Counted from the first letter of the stretch, positions 53,260 to 60,980 are shown. The stretch: DNA of 61,226 nt from Hyphomicrobiales bacterium (GCA_027024225.1 JALVSR010000137.1:1-61226); one strand, 5' to 3'. Notes: generated by a model not told the origin, from the sequence alone. Program-made: numbers and translations.

Positions 53260-53700
53260 TCAAGGCTGGCGTGGACGGCACATGGCGGCATACTGGAACC
53301 CGTGCAGCCGCAGGGCCCATTGAAGGCCCACGATGGCGCCCTTTGACGGACGCAACAGCACCACGGTGGCGATGGTCCACAACAGCGCCCACGCCCACTG
53401 CGGCCACGCAAGGTGCACCATGTGGGCCAGCAACATCAGCAAGGCCACCAGCTGCAAGGCCACGAACGCGGCGATGGGCAGACTGATGCGGCTGGCGCGG
53501 TGGTGGTAGAGCTCTTCTCCGCAACGGGCGCATTTTTTCACCACCCGCAGACCCGACGCGTAAAGAGAGGATTCCCCGCAAGCCGGACACGCGCCACGTG
53601 CGCCCCGCAGCATGGCCGGCAACCATGGGCGGCGCAGCGCGGGGGTCAGAGGCCGGGCATGTGGTTGCCGTGGGATGTGATGAAAACCTGTCTTGCTCAT
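53260..53700 (-). CDS. DUF983-family membrane zinc-ribbon protein
   Basis: A 146-residue protein with two CxxC pairs, GACPACGESSLYASGL and VVKKCARCGEELYHHRASRI, which should form a zinc ribbon, followed by two membrane segments (PIAAFVALQLVALLMLLAHM and QWAWALLWTIATVVLL). This is the DUF983 layout. Family members are sometimes linked to cytochrome oxidase biogenesis loci; no such genes are here. Function unknown. Confidence 0.88.
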   Translation of the reverse strand: MSKTGFHHIPRQPHARPLTPALRRPWLPAMLRGARGACPACGESSLYASGLRVVKKCARCGEELYHHRASRISLPIAAFVALQLVALLMLLAHMVHLAWPQWAWALLWTIATVVLLRPSKGAIVGLQWALRLHGFQYAAMCRPRQP

Positions 53701-53980
53701 TTGTCCGCCTGTTTCAGCGCTGTTGCACCGTTTGGCGCGCCAGTTTTTGCCGTATTCGCATGTCCTTCAGCCCAGCGCAAAGGCACTCCACGGGCAAAGG
53801 CTCCTGCGCCTTCCGGCTGCGATTCGCCCCCTCCTCGATTCGTCCACCATTCCCGATGCTGGTATTGAAGATTTTCGACCACAATTGGGAAAGCCCGTCA
53901 TCTGACGCGCGACACAATGCCGCTCCCCCTCCGCTCTCCTTTCACCCTGGCGCAATGAGGGCATTTGCCCTTTGCCTCTG
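53701..53980. other. Gap between the DUF983 and inositol genes
   Basis: 280 bp, both flanking genes leftward. No gene or clear terminator for the cytidylyltransferase transcript was seen. A promoter for the DUF983 gene is expected here but not recognised. Confidence 0.4.
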
Positions 53981-55426
53981 TCAGGCGGCGTGCCGCCACA
54001 AGAGCCAGATGCGGCGGCTCACCTCCGCGTTCATCACCACGGCGATCAACGCCAGCGTGAGCAGCGGCAGGTTCAGCAAAGCGCCAAGCATGACGAGAAA
54101 TACCCGCACGTCCCGTCCCATGCGAAAGCGCTGTTCACGCGCCGCACCCAGCCGCTTGCGCATGAAGCCGTCGTACTTGTCCGCCGTGTAGCTGTTCACG
54201 AAGCTGCCCACTATGGCCGCGAAGCCCCACAGGATGGCCGCCGCGCCGGTGCCACCTGTGGCCACGGCGGCGCTCCACGCGTGCCAGGTGAGGCCGAACA
54301 GCAAGAAGGCGTCCGCATAGCGGTCCAGCACCGCGTCCAGCCAGGCGCCGAAGTTGCTGTGCAGGCGCTTCAGCCGCGCGATCTCGCCATCCACGCCATC
54401 GATGATGGAGGAAAGCTGCGCCAGCAACCCTCCCAGCGCCAGCGTCCACCAGCCGGGGAGGGCCATCAGCAAGGCCGCCAGCGTGGCCAGCAGGAAGGAG
54501 AAAATGGTTATCTGGTTGGGCGTGACGGGCAGATGCGCGATGCGCCGGGTGAGCCAGCGCGAGACGGGCCGATTGAGCCAGCGCGAGACGGGTCCGTCGT
54601 GCGCCTTGCCGCGTTCGGCGTTCAGCAATCGGCGCTCGGCCTCTGCCAGGGCTTCCGGCGTGTCCACGTCCAGCCAGCGCGCGCCGGAAACATCGGCCGC
54701 CAGCGCCCCGTTTTCCGTGGCCAGTCTGCGCATGGCGGCGGACAGGCTCATTTCGTCACCGTCCTCCCGCGCCCGGCGCAGAGCGTGCATCATGCCATCG
54801 GTGCACAGGAACAGGCCGGTGTCGACAGCCTGCCACTGCGGAATATCCTTGCCGATGGCACGGATGAAAAGCTCGCCTTCGCGTTCTTCCAGCCGCACCT
54901 TCGTGGCATCGGCCGGATCGAAAATGGCGGCCAGGTTGCGATCCACCGCCAGCCGCACCGCGCCCGAGGGCAAGGGCTTGCGCAGCATTTCCTCCGCCAT
55001 GGCCGGGTCCAGCAGGTGATCGCACATGGCCAGCCAGAAGGAGAGCGTTTCGCCGGGGCCTTCGGAGGCCTCGCCTTGCGCATCCGCCAGCAGGGCCTCC
55101 ATGGCCGCCAGCGCCGAAGCGCCGTTGCCATCGCGCCAGTCCTTTACCCGCACCGGAACGATCTCCACGCCGCGGCGCCGACCCGTTTCCAGGAAGTGGC
55201 GCTCCACTTCATCCGCGCGGTGGCCCAGCGCCACGTAAAGGCGCCGCACGCCGATGTCACGGAAGAACAGCACCGCGCGTTCGGCCAGGGTGAGCCCCAG
55301 CACCCGCGTGAGCGGCTTTGGCCGCTCCTGTGCCGCAAACAGGCGCGAGCCTTCGCCCGCGGCCAGCAGTACCGCGCGCGTGGGTGCGGGAATGCGCCCT
55401 GTTTTCCGCGGCCATTCGCTGCTCAT
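53981..55426 (-). CDS. Fused inositol-1-phosphate cytidylyltransferase / di-myo-inositol phosphate phosphate synthase
   Basis: A 481-residue fusion. The N-terminal half is a nucleotidyltransferase (RAVLLAAGEGSRL at 18-29, RPKPLTRVLG after it) expected to join CTP and inositol 1-phosphate. The C-terminal half is a CDP-alcohol phosphotransferase with a perfect motif at 346-368 (D346 G347, A350 R351, G360, D364, D368) and about five membrane segments. This is the architecture of IPCT/DIPPS, the key enzyme of di-myo-inositol phosphate synthesis in thermophiles. It would join CDP-inositol and inositol 1-phosphate at the membrane. ATG 55426 follows GGAAAG; the frame is open to 55537. A role in phosphatidylinositol-type lipid synthesis is the alternative, but the fusion argues for DIP. 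Confidence 0.85.
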   Translation of the reverse strand: MSSEWPRKTGRIPAPTRAVLLAAGEGSRLFAAQERPKPLTRVLGLTLAERAVLFFRDIGVRRLYVALGHRADEVERHFLETGRRRGVEIVPVRVKDWRDGNGASALAAMEALLADAQGEASEGPGETLSFWLAMCDHLLDPAMAEEMLRKPLPSGAVRLAVDRNLAAIFDPADATKVRLEEREGELFIRAIGKDIPQWQAVDTGLFLCTDGMMHALRRAREDGDEMSLSAAMRRLATENGALAADVSGARWLDVDTPEALAEAERRLLNAERGKAHDGPVSRWLNRPVSRWLTRRIAHLPVTPNQITIFSFLLATLAALLMALPGWWTLALGGLLAQLSSIIDGVDGEIARLKRLHSNFGAWLDAVLDRYADAFLLFGLTWHAWSAAVATGGTGAAAILWGFAAIVGSFVNSYTADKYDGFMRKRLGAAREQRFRMGRDVRVFLVMLGALLNLPLLTLALIAVVMNAEVSRRIWLLWRHAA

Positions 55427-55553
55427 GGGATGTTCTTTCCGGGTGGAAGACAGGGTGGGGGGTGTGGCCCTTGCCGCGGAAACGTCTCCAGGCTGAAACA
55501 TCACCGACCCGTTTTTCCCTTCGCTGGTGGTTGCCATTCACAAGTGGTTCGTT

Positions 55554-56417
55554 TCAAAGGAACACCTTGCGCAGCCGCGCCAGAATGTCTTCCAGCAGGT
55601 CGCGGCTGGCGGCGGCGATGATGGAGCGCCGCTCCAGCAGGTTCGCGGGCGGCGGCGCCTGCTCCAGCGCCGCATCCAGCAGCATGATCACGCCGCCAGC
55701 GGCGCGCACCATGGCCGCGGCCGCCAGCCAGCTTTCGGCCGTCAGCCGTCCACGCACATCGATATGGGCATCCAGCTGCCCCCGCGCAACGGCCAGCAGG
55801 GCGGCGGAGCAGCAGCCAAGCGTGCGCACCCCCCGCGCCGTCTGCATGACCTCCGCCAGTGGCAGACCGGGCGCATGATGGTTCAGCTCCACCGAGATCA
55901 TGGCCTTTTGCAGGCGCTCTACCTTGTTCACCCGCAGCGCCATGGAACCTTCGGGCCATTCGGCCCGGGCGCCCTCATGGTCCATGACGAACGTGGCGTC
56001 CGCGCCTGCCAGCGGGTGGATGAGCGCGGCGCGCACGGTGGATGCGGCCAGAGGCCCCGCCGGGGGCAGGGCAGCGGCGCAGAAATTGGACATGGCGGCG
56101 AAAGGCAGGCCACGGGCGAAGTTGTCGGATCCGTCCACCGGGTCGATGACGAGGCGCATCAATGGCGCTCCACGCCCCATGTGCTGTGGCCGCGCTTCCT
56201 CCGAAAGCAACACCAGCGGCACCTGGCGCTCGCGCAGCAGCGTCTCCATGGCCGCGTGGGCGGCAAGATCGAAGGCCCGCACGGCATCGCCCTTGGCGTT
56301 TCGCACCCGGGCGGGGTTGGTGCCGGCGGCAAGGGCGGCGCCGATGCCGACATTGGCCAGGTCGCGCAACAGGGCGAGCTCGGCGTCATCCCGATGCTTG
56401 GCGGCATAAGTGGTCAC
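55554..56417 (-). CDS. Inositol-monophosphatase-family protein with altered metal site
   Basis: A 287-residue member of the IMPase/FBPase superfamily. It has SEE at 72-74 and DPVDGSDNF from D92 (metal ligands D92 and D95), plus GRGAP and LPFAAMSNF. Where the family has the third Asp (W-D-x-A-A or D-V-A-A), it reads AESWLAAA with S229 at the aligned position. Start: GTG 56417 behind GGGAGAG; ATGs at 56444 and 56471 lack a binding site. It is 17 bp or more upstream of the cytidylyltransferase frame and probably co-transcribed. It may dephosphorylate DIP phosphate or inositol 1-phosphate. The changed ligand leaves activity open. Confidence 0.8.
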   Translation of the reverse strand: MTTYAAKHRDDAELALLRDLANVGIGAALAAGTNPARVRNAKGDAVRAFDLAAHAAMETLLRERQVPLVLLSEEARPQHMGRGAPLMRLVIDPVDGSDNFARGLPFAAMSNFCAAALPPAGPLAASTVRAALIHPLAGADATFVMDHEGARAEWPEGSMALRVNKVERLQKAMISVELNHHAPGLPLAEVMQTARGVRTLGCCSAALLAVARGQLDAHIDVRGRLTAESWLAAAAMVRAAGGVIMLLDAALEQAPPPANLLERRSIIAAASRDLLEDILARLRKVFL

Positions 56418-56565
56418 GGCGGCTCTCCCATCATCCCTTCGCATCGTCGGGCCGGTGACGTGGACGCGCATCCACCACCTGCGCCGTCACGACCCGGCAA
56501 CGGCGAATTTCTTCGTTGCCCTTTTCCTTGAATATCAAAATGCATCAAGGACCACCCACCGCTCC

Positions 56566-56660
56566 GCGCCCCCACCCAACCCCCAAATTGTGAGAAACAA
56601 GGGGTTGGGTGGGGACGCGGGGCGGTTTCTTCGGTCAGACATTGCGCAATCTGGTATAAT
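56566..56660. repeat. Dispersed hairpin repeat, copy B
   Basis: CCCCACCCAA (56570-56579) pairs with TTGGGTGGGG (56605-56614) in an imperfect palindrome, followed by CGGTCA and TGGTATAATGGG. It aligns with copy A at 38155 through the palindrome and the two downstream elements, in the same orientation. The TATAAT suggests a promoter-like -10, but no -35 at proper spacing is visible. Confidence 0.75.
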
Positions 56661-56679
56661 GGGAAACCGGGGGGAATTG

Positions 56680-56712
56680 AAAAGAGGCGGAAGGAACAAT
56701 TCCTTCCGCCTC
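56680..56712 (-). terminator. Rho-independent terminator after the inositol-phosphate synthase gene
   Basis: Read leftward: a perfect 13-bp stem GAGGCGGAAGGAA / TTCCTTCCGCCTC with a 3-nt loop, followed by TTTTC. It lies 24 bp past the stop of ino1 and before the phosphatase-like gene. Confidence 0.92.
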
Positions 56713-56736
56713 GCTTTCGTTTCGCGTGTGGCCGCG

Positions 56737-57882
56737 TCACTCGGCGGCTTCGCGCACTTCCCGCTGGCTGGGCAGGGGGAAGAAGCGCTCCCAGTCTTCG
56801 TCCGCCAGGAAGGCCTCCACCGCCTCGCGCGCGGCATCGTCGCGGATCTGCACCGGCGGCGTCTTCATGTAGTAGCTGCACGCCGGGTACACGGGGCCGC
56901 TCATGCCACGCTCCTTCGCGATGGCGGCGCAGCGCAGCGCGTCGATGACCACGCCGGCGGAGTTGGGCGAATCCTGCACCGAGAGCCTCAGCTCAAGCTC
57001 GATGGGTGCGCCGCCGAAGCCCTGGCCCTCCATGCGGATGAAGGCGATCTTGTTGTCCTTCTGCCAGGGCACGTAGTCCGACGGCCCGATGTGCACGTTT
57101 TTCGGGTCGATGGGCGCGTCCAGCTGCGAGACCACCGCGCCGGTCTTGGACTTCTTCTTCGACTTCAGCCGGTCCAGCGCCAGCATGTTCAGGAAATCCG
57201 TGTTGCCACCCGTGTTGAGCTGATAGGTGCGCTCAAGCGCGTAGCCACGGTCGGCGAACAGGCGCGTGAGCAACCGATGCACGATGGTGGCGCCCACCTG
57301 GCTCTTGATGTCGTCACCCACGATGGGCACGCCCGCTGCGCGGAACCTCTCCGCCCATTCCGGATCGGAGGCGATGAACACCGGCACCGCGTTCACGAAG
57401 GCCACGCCCGCCTTCAGCGCCGCTTCCGCGTAGTGCCGCACCGCCTGCTCGGAACCCACGGGCAGGTAACACACCAGCACGTCCGCACCCGACTTCTTCA
57501 GCTCTTCGACCACGTCCACGGGTTCGGCGTCGGCCACGCGGAAGGCCACGTCCTCGTCATAGTCGGCCATGTGCGGCGCCACGCCGTCCAGCACCGGACC
57601 CATCTTCACCGTCACACCGGTCTCGGGGATTTCCGGCTGGAACACCATGGTGTTGTTGGGCTTGGCGAAGATGGCCTTTTCCAGAGGCTGCCCCACCTTG
57701 CGTTTGTCCACGTCGAATGCGGCCACCCATTCGATATCCCACGGCTTGTAACCTGCCATGTCCGGGTGCATCAGGCCGGTGGAGCCATCATATCCATTGC
57801 GACGATAGTATTCGACACCCTGCACAAGAGAACTTGCGCAATTGCCCACACCTGCAATGGCAACCCTGATCTTTTTCGCCAT
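56737..57882 (-). CDS. ino1: Inositol-3-phosphate synthase
   Basis: A 381-residue NAD-dependent synthase converting glucose 6-phosphate to L-myo-inositol 1-phosphate (1D-myo-inositol 3-phosphate). The NAD motif VAIAGVGNCASSLVQGVEYY is at the start. Further signatures are DIKSQVGATIVHRLLTRLF, YQLNTGGNTDFLNML, KSKTGAVVSQLDAPIDPKNV and IGPSDYVPWQKDNKIAFIRM, with EGQGFGG. It is the short prokaryotic type shared with Actinobacteria and thermophiles. ATG 57882 follows GGAGAGGAGAAAG; 57897 is a weaker choice. It has its own terminator and is followed by the phosphatase-like and cytidylyltransferase genes, completing a DIP pathway. Confidence 0.95.
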   Translation of the reverse strand: MAKKIRVAIAGVGNCASSLVQGVEYYRRNGYDGSTGLMHPDMAGYKPWDIEWVAAFDVDKRKVGQPLEKAIFAKPNNTMVFQPEIPETGVTVKMGPVLDGVAPHMADYDEDVAFRVADAEPVDVVEELKKSGADVLVCYLPVGSEQAVRHYAEAALKAGVAFVNAVPVFIASDPEWAERFRAAGVPIVGDDIKSQVGATIVHRLLTRLFADRGYALERTYQLNTGGNTDFLNMLALDRLKSKKKSKTGAVVSQLDAPIDPKNVHIGPSDYVPWQKDNKIAFIRMEGQGFGGAPIELELRLSVQDSPNSAGVVIDALRCAAIAKERGMSGPVYPACSYYMKTPPVQIRDDAAREAVEAFLADEDWERFFPLPSQREVREAAE

Positions 57883-58141
57883 CTTTCTCCTCTCCATCGT
57901 TGATGCTCACAACAATCCTCTTTCCAGCCCCCAGCTGCCGGGCTGGCGAAAACGTTGCAATCATCGGCAACGGAAAGAAGCGCCAACGGCTGAAAACGAA
58001 TCGCCTTGCCTTACTCGCGAACGAGTGGATTCAGCCTGCGGCAATCATTGATTTATGCATGCGAGGACCTGTCTTCAACCCCGGTGGGTTTCGCCTTTCG
58101 GGGTGATTAGAGACAGAGCGGGAGAAAACGAAAGAACACGG
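57883..58141. other. Leader and promoter region of ino1
   Basis: The region upstream of ino1, up to the peroxiredoxin terminator. Read leftward, a candidate promoter is TTGAAG (58073-58078), 17 bp, TAAATC (58050-58055). A hairpin ACTCG-CGAA-CGAGT (58013-58026) would lie in the transcript leader. Either could matter for stress control, but neither is strong alone. Confidence 0.4.
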
Positions 58142-58174
58142 AAAAAGCCCCGCCGGGGAGGGCGCCGGCGGGGC
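58142..58174 (-). terminator. Rho-independent terminator after the peroxiredoxin gene
   Basis: Read leftward: a perfect 10-bp stem GCCCCGCCGG / CCGGCGGGGC with an 8-nt loop, followed by TTTTTCC. It lies 111 bp past the peroxiredoxin stop. Confidence 0.9.
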
Positions 58175-58238
58175 GGCAGCCGTCGATTTGAGGAGGGGAA
58201 GGGGAGGGAGCGACGGCTGTGGAAAGATCGCGTTCGGT

Positions 58239-58264
58239 CGGCCACGCGCAATTGCGCGTGGCCG
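58239..58264. repeat. 26-bp perfect palindrome
   Basis: Perfect two-fold symmetry around AATT: arms CGGCCACGCGC on the left and GCGCGTGGCCG on the right. It lies 21 bp past the peroxiredoxin stop, inside its 3' untranslated region and before the terminator. It may be an RNA stem protecting the message or a protein-binding site. Confidence 0.8.
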
Positions 58265-58285
58265 GTCGTGCATGATTGCGGAGCC

Positions 58286-58960
58286 TCAGGCGTTGGCCTT
58301 CTTGGTCACGAAGTACCAGTCCTTCACCTCCGCACCTTCCATCTGGAAGCGCTTTTCGGCCTCCTCGACGGTCGCCGGCGGCGGCACGATCACCGGATCG
58401 CCCGGCTGCCAGCCTTCCGGTGTGGCCACGCCATACTTGTCGGTGGTCTGCAGCGCCTTCACCAACCGCAGGATCTCGTCGATGGAGCGGCCGTTGGTCA
58501 GCGGGTAATAGACCATGGCGCGCAGGATGCCTTCCGGATCGATCACGAACACCGCGCGCACCGCGTGGGTGTCATCGGCGCCGGGATGCACCATGCCGTA
58601 CTTCTTCGCCACATCCATCTTCAGGTCGGCGATGATGGGGAAGGGGATCTCGACGCCGAATTTCTCCTTGATGTTGCGCACCCAGGCGATGTGCGAGTAG
58701 TTCGAGTCGATGGACAGGCCCAGAAGCTCGGTGTCGATGGCCTTGAAGTCATCGGCCCGCTTGGCGAAGGCGATGAACTCGGTGGTGCACACGGGCGTGA
58801 AGTCCGCCGGGTGCGAGAACAGCACCAGCCACTTGCCCCGATAGTCGGACAGCGACTTGACGCCATGCGTGGTTTGCGCGGTGAATTCCGGCGCCGGCTC
58901 GTTCAGGCGCGGAAAACCGACGATCTCCTCGGTCTGGACGGTTTCGTTGATCTCGGTCAT
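58286..58960 (-). CDS. One-cysteine peroxiredoxin (Prx6 / archaeal type)
   Basis: A 224-residue peroxiredoxin reducing peroxides. The peroxidatic Cys is C58 in [20 protein letters not shown]; it is the only cysteine, so resolution must come from another thiol. [20 protein letters not shown] and [11 protein letters not shown]-type segments ([20 protein letters not shown]) and the long C-terminal region ([20 protein letters not shown]) match the Prx6 group common in thermophiles. ATG 58960 follows AAGGAG. It is controlled by a promoter with an Irr/Fur-like palindrome (59075-59090). Confidence 0.95.
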   Translation of the reverse strand: MTEINETVQTEEIVGFPRLNEPAPEFTAQTTHGVKSLSDYRGKWLVLFSHPADFTPVCTTEFIAFAKRADDFKAIDTELLGLSIDSNYSHIAWVRNIKEKFGVEIPFPIIADLKMDVAKKYGMVHPGADDTHAVRAVFVIDPEGILRAMVYYPLTNGRSIDEILRLVKALQTTDKYGVATPEGWQPGDPVIVPPPATVEEAEKRFQMEGAEVKDWYFVTKKANA

Positions 58961-59331
58961 GGCTTGGCTCCTTCTTTCTTTCTTTTTCACGATGCAACTC
59001 GTTGTCGGTTCGTGTCCGGGTCCTGATGAGGCGAGACGCAAGGAATGCAGCCGGGTGCGCCTCACCATCTGTTGTTAGAATAATTCTAGATTGCGTTTTG
59101 TAAAGGCATTTTTTGCATGGCTGCTATGGACAGATTGTCGCATTTGCGTGAATCTCCCTTCTCTCGTCCGGTTGGTTTCCCGTGTCCGGGGTTCCACAAG
59201 GCTGCCTTTATTGGATATAGTTAGTGACGATCGAGGGGGTAACCAACAAGGGACATCGAAAGGCTCCATGCGCCGGACGCAGGTGTGGCGGTTCCGGTGG
59301 TTGGCTTTGGTGCAGTCTGCGGAGAGTGGCA
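58961..59331. other. Divergent regulatory region peroxiredoxin / DUF3365
   Basis: 371 bp between divergent genes. It holds the peroxiredoxin promoter with its palindrome (listed). Rightward, a good -10 TATAGT (59216-59221) lies about 110 bp before the DUF3365 start, but only a weak -35 is seen. The shared region allows joint redox or iron control of both genes. Confidence 0.5.
59075..59104 (-). promoter_or_regulatory. Peroxiredoxin promoter with overlapping Irr/Fur-type operator
   Basis: Read leftward: TTTACA (59099-59104), 16 bp, TATTCT (59077-59082). Over the spacer and -10 lies the palindrome TTAGAATAATTCTAGA (59075-59090), close to the rhizobial Irr box (TTTAGAA-N3-TTCTAAA) and related to PerR/Fur boxes. 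A repressor bound here would block polymerase directly. Confidence 0.6.
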
Positions 59332-59916
59332 ATGATGAAAAAGAAACTGTTGCTGTCGTACGTGGCATGCGTGGGCATGGCGTGCACGCTGGCGTCCAAC
59401 CCGGTGCTGGCGGCGGACGTGGAAGCGCTGAAAGGCGAGGCGAAACAGATCATCCAGGGATTTTTCAAGGAGTTGAAGGGTGAACTGGTTTCCGCCATGA
59501 AGGCCGGCGGGCCGGTGAACGCGGTGGAGGTGTGCCACAAGAAGGCGCAGGAAATCACCGCGAAGCACAACCGGAAGGGCTGGAAGGTAGGACGCACCGC
59601 GCTGAAGCTGCGCAACCCCAAGAATGCTCCGGACGCCTGGGAAAAGGCGGTGCTGGAGGAGTTCGAGAAGAAGATCGCCGAAGGCGCCGATCCGAAGACG
59701 CTGGCCAAGGCCGCGGTGGTGGAGATGGATGGCAAGAAGGTCTTTCGCTTCATGAAGGCCATTCCGGTGGGCAAGCCCTGTCTGAACTGCCATGGCGAAA
59801 AGGTGAAGGAGGAGGTGCTGGCCGTCATCAGGAAGCATTATCCGGAAGACAAGGCGACCGGCTTCAAGCTGGGCCAGCTGCGCGGGGCGTTCACGCTTTC
59901 CAAGCCGCTGAACTGA
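59332..59916 (+). CDS. Exported DUF3365 (Tll0287-like) single-haem protein
   Basis: A 194-residue protein with a signal peptide (MMKKKLLLSYVACVGMACTL, cleavage near LAAD) and one c-type haem motif C150-L-N-C153-H154 in VGKPCLNCHGEKVKEEVLAV. VCHKKAQEI and RGAFTLSKPL are DUF3365 elements. These haem domains act as redox or gas sensors or as electron carriers in the periplasm. Two adjacent ATGs (59332, 59335) follow GGAGAG. It is divergent from the peroxiredoxin gene, which suggests a link to oxidative stress. Confidence 0.9.
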   Translation: MMKKKLLLSYVACVGMACTLASNPVLAADVEALKGEAKQIIQGFFKELKGELVSAMKAGGPVNAVEVCHKKAQEITAKHNRKGWKVGRTALKLRNPKNAPDAWEKAVLEEFEKKIAEGADPKTLAKAAVVEMDGKKVFRFMKAIPVGKPCLNCHGEKVKEEVLAVIRKHYPEDKATGFKLGQLRGAFTLSKPLN

Positions 59917-59965
59917 GCGGGTGGGAGGCAGGGGCGAGTTCCCTGCGAAATCCAGCATGTGAAAT

Positions 59966-59992
59966 CCCGTCCCGCGCATCGTGCGGGGCGGG
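59966..59992. terminator. Hairpin after the DUF3365 gene
   Basis: A 10-bp stem CCCGTCCCGC / GCGGGGCGGG (one G-U pair) with a 7-nt loop and no T-run. It may terminate weakly or protect the 3' end. Confidence 0.4.
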
Positions 59993-60167
59993 TGTGTGCG
60001 GTGGTAATTGTGCTGAAATGTCTAGTCAGGATTGATGAATCGCGCGGCGCCGGTGATGTGTGCGGCTTGCGCAGGGTTCAGCGCCATTCGTGAATTCTGA
60101 CCGGGACGCAGGCCATCAACCCTCCCGCCTCGCGAATTGCGGAGGCAAGGTTCGATACGTGACTTTC

Positions 60168-60905
60168 ATGCCAAGCATTGCGGAACTGCTCCAACAGCGC
60201 AACGCCTTTCTGAAGGGCTGCAGCGGCGACGAAGTGGAAACGCTCGCCCGCGCCGACCTGCTGCGTCTCATTGGCGACAACTACCGTCTGTTCGAAGGAG
60301 TGCGCAATGCCTTGCTCAACGGTCCGGGGATGCAGCCCTTTTCCCCGGAAGGGAGGGAGTTCGACGCGCGCTTGATAGAGGGGCTGCGCAAGGCCGGTTT
60401 TGTGGAACAGGTCGGGGGATTGTGGCGACCCACCGGTGCGCTGGCGCGGCGTTTTCTCTCCGGTGGCTGGCTGGAAGAGCTGGCGTGGCTGGCCGGCATG
60501 CACGCGGGGGCGGACGAAGGCATCTATTCCCAGTGCGTGCGTTGGGAGGTGCGCGGATACCGGGGGGAAAACGAAATCGACGTCATCCTGCGCAAGGGAA
60601 CGCGGCTGGCCTTCATATCGTGCAAGGCCCTGCAGTCGGATTTCGACAGCACCAACCGCAAATTGCGCAACCGCCTGATGGACGCCCTGCACGAGGCCGA
60701 CAACCTGGGGGACCATTTCGGCCGGGAAGGCGACAGGGTGGGGGTGCTGGTCACCTCGGACCTGCATGACGAAGAGCAGGGTGACCGCCCCCGTTACCAG
60801 GCGCTCATGGGCAAGGCGGCGGTGTTTGACGTGCGCATCATTCCGCTGGAAGAGCTGGAATGGCCGGATCTGGTTGCCGCCATGCGTGAACTCCTGGAGG
60901 ACTGA
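60168..60905 (+). CDS. Card1/DUF1887-like nuclease-domain protein without CARF
   Basis: A 245-residue protein. Residues 99-103 read GGWLE, 136-138 EID (in ENEIDVILRKGTRLAF) and 151-153 SCK. This is the spacing of the PD-(D/E)xK nuclease domain of the DUF1887 family (Card1/Can2), with Ser at the position that is Glu in IECK. The N-terminal 95 residues look like a winged helix (LARADLLRLIGDNYRLF and GLRKAGFVEQVGGLWRPTG), as also seen between CARF and nuclease in Card1. No Rossmann-like CARF domain is present. ATG 60168 is tentative; a GTG at 60159 with GGAGG upstream is equally good. No CRISPR or cyclic-oligonucleotide genes are in the window. Function unknown. Confidence 0.75.
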   Translation: MPSIAELLQQRNAFLKGCSGDEVETLARADLLRLIGDNYRLFEGVRNALLNGPGMQPFSPEGREFDARLIEGLRKAGFVEQVGGLWRPTGALARRFLSGGWLEELAWLAGMHAGADEGIYSQCVRWEVRGYRGENEIDVILRKGTRLAFISCKALQSDFDSTNRKLRNRLMDALHEADNLGDHFGREGDRVGVLVTSDLHDEEQGDRPRYQALMGKAAVFDVRIIPLEELEWPDLVAAMRELLED

Positions 60906-60980
60906 CTGCGGTTCTTTCCAGGGTCCTTTCGGGGTCCTTTCGGGGGTCCGGCATCGCCGCGAGGCAGGGCATTGCCTCGT

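Noticed and set aside
53972-55621. A 549-codon rightward frame opposite the cytidylyltransferase fusion
   Set aside because: Antisense shadow; the leftward frame carries complete catalytic motifs of two enzyme families.
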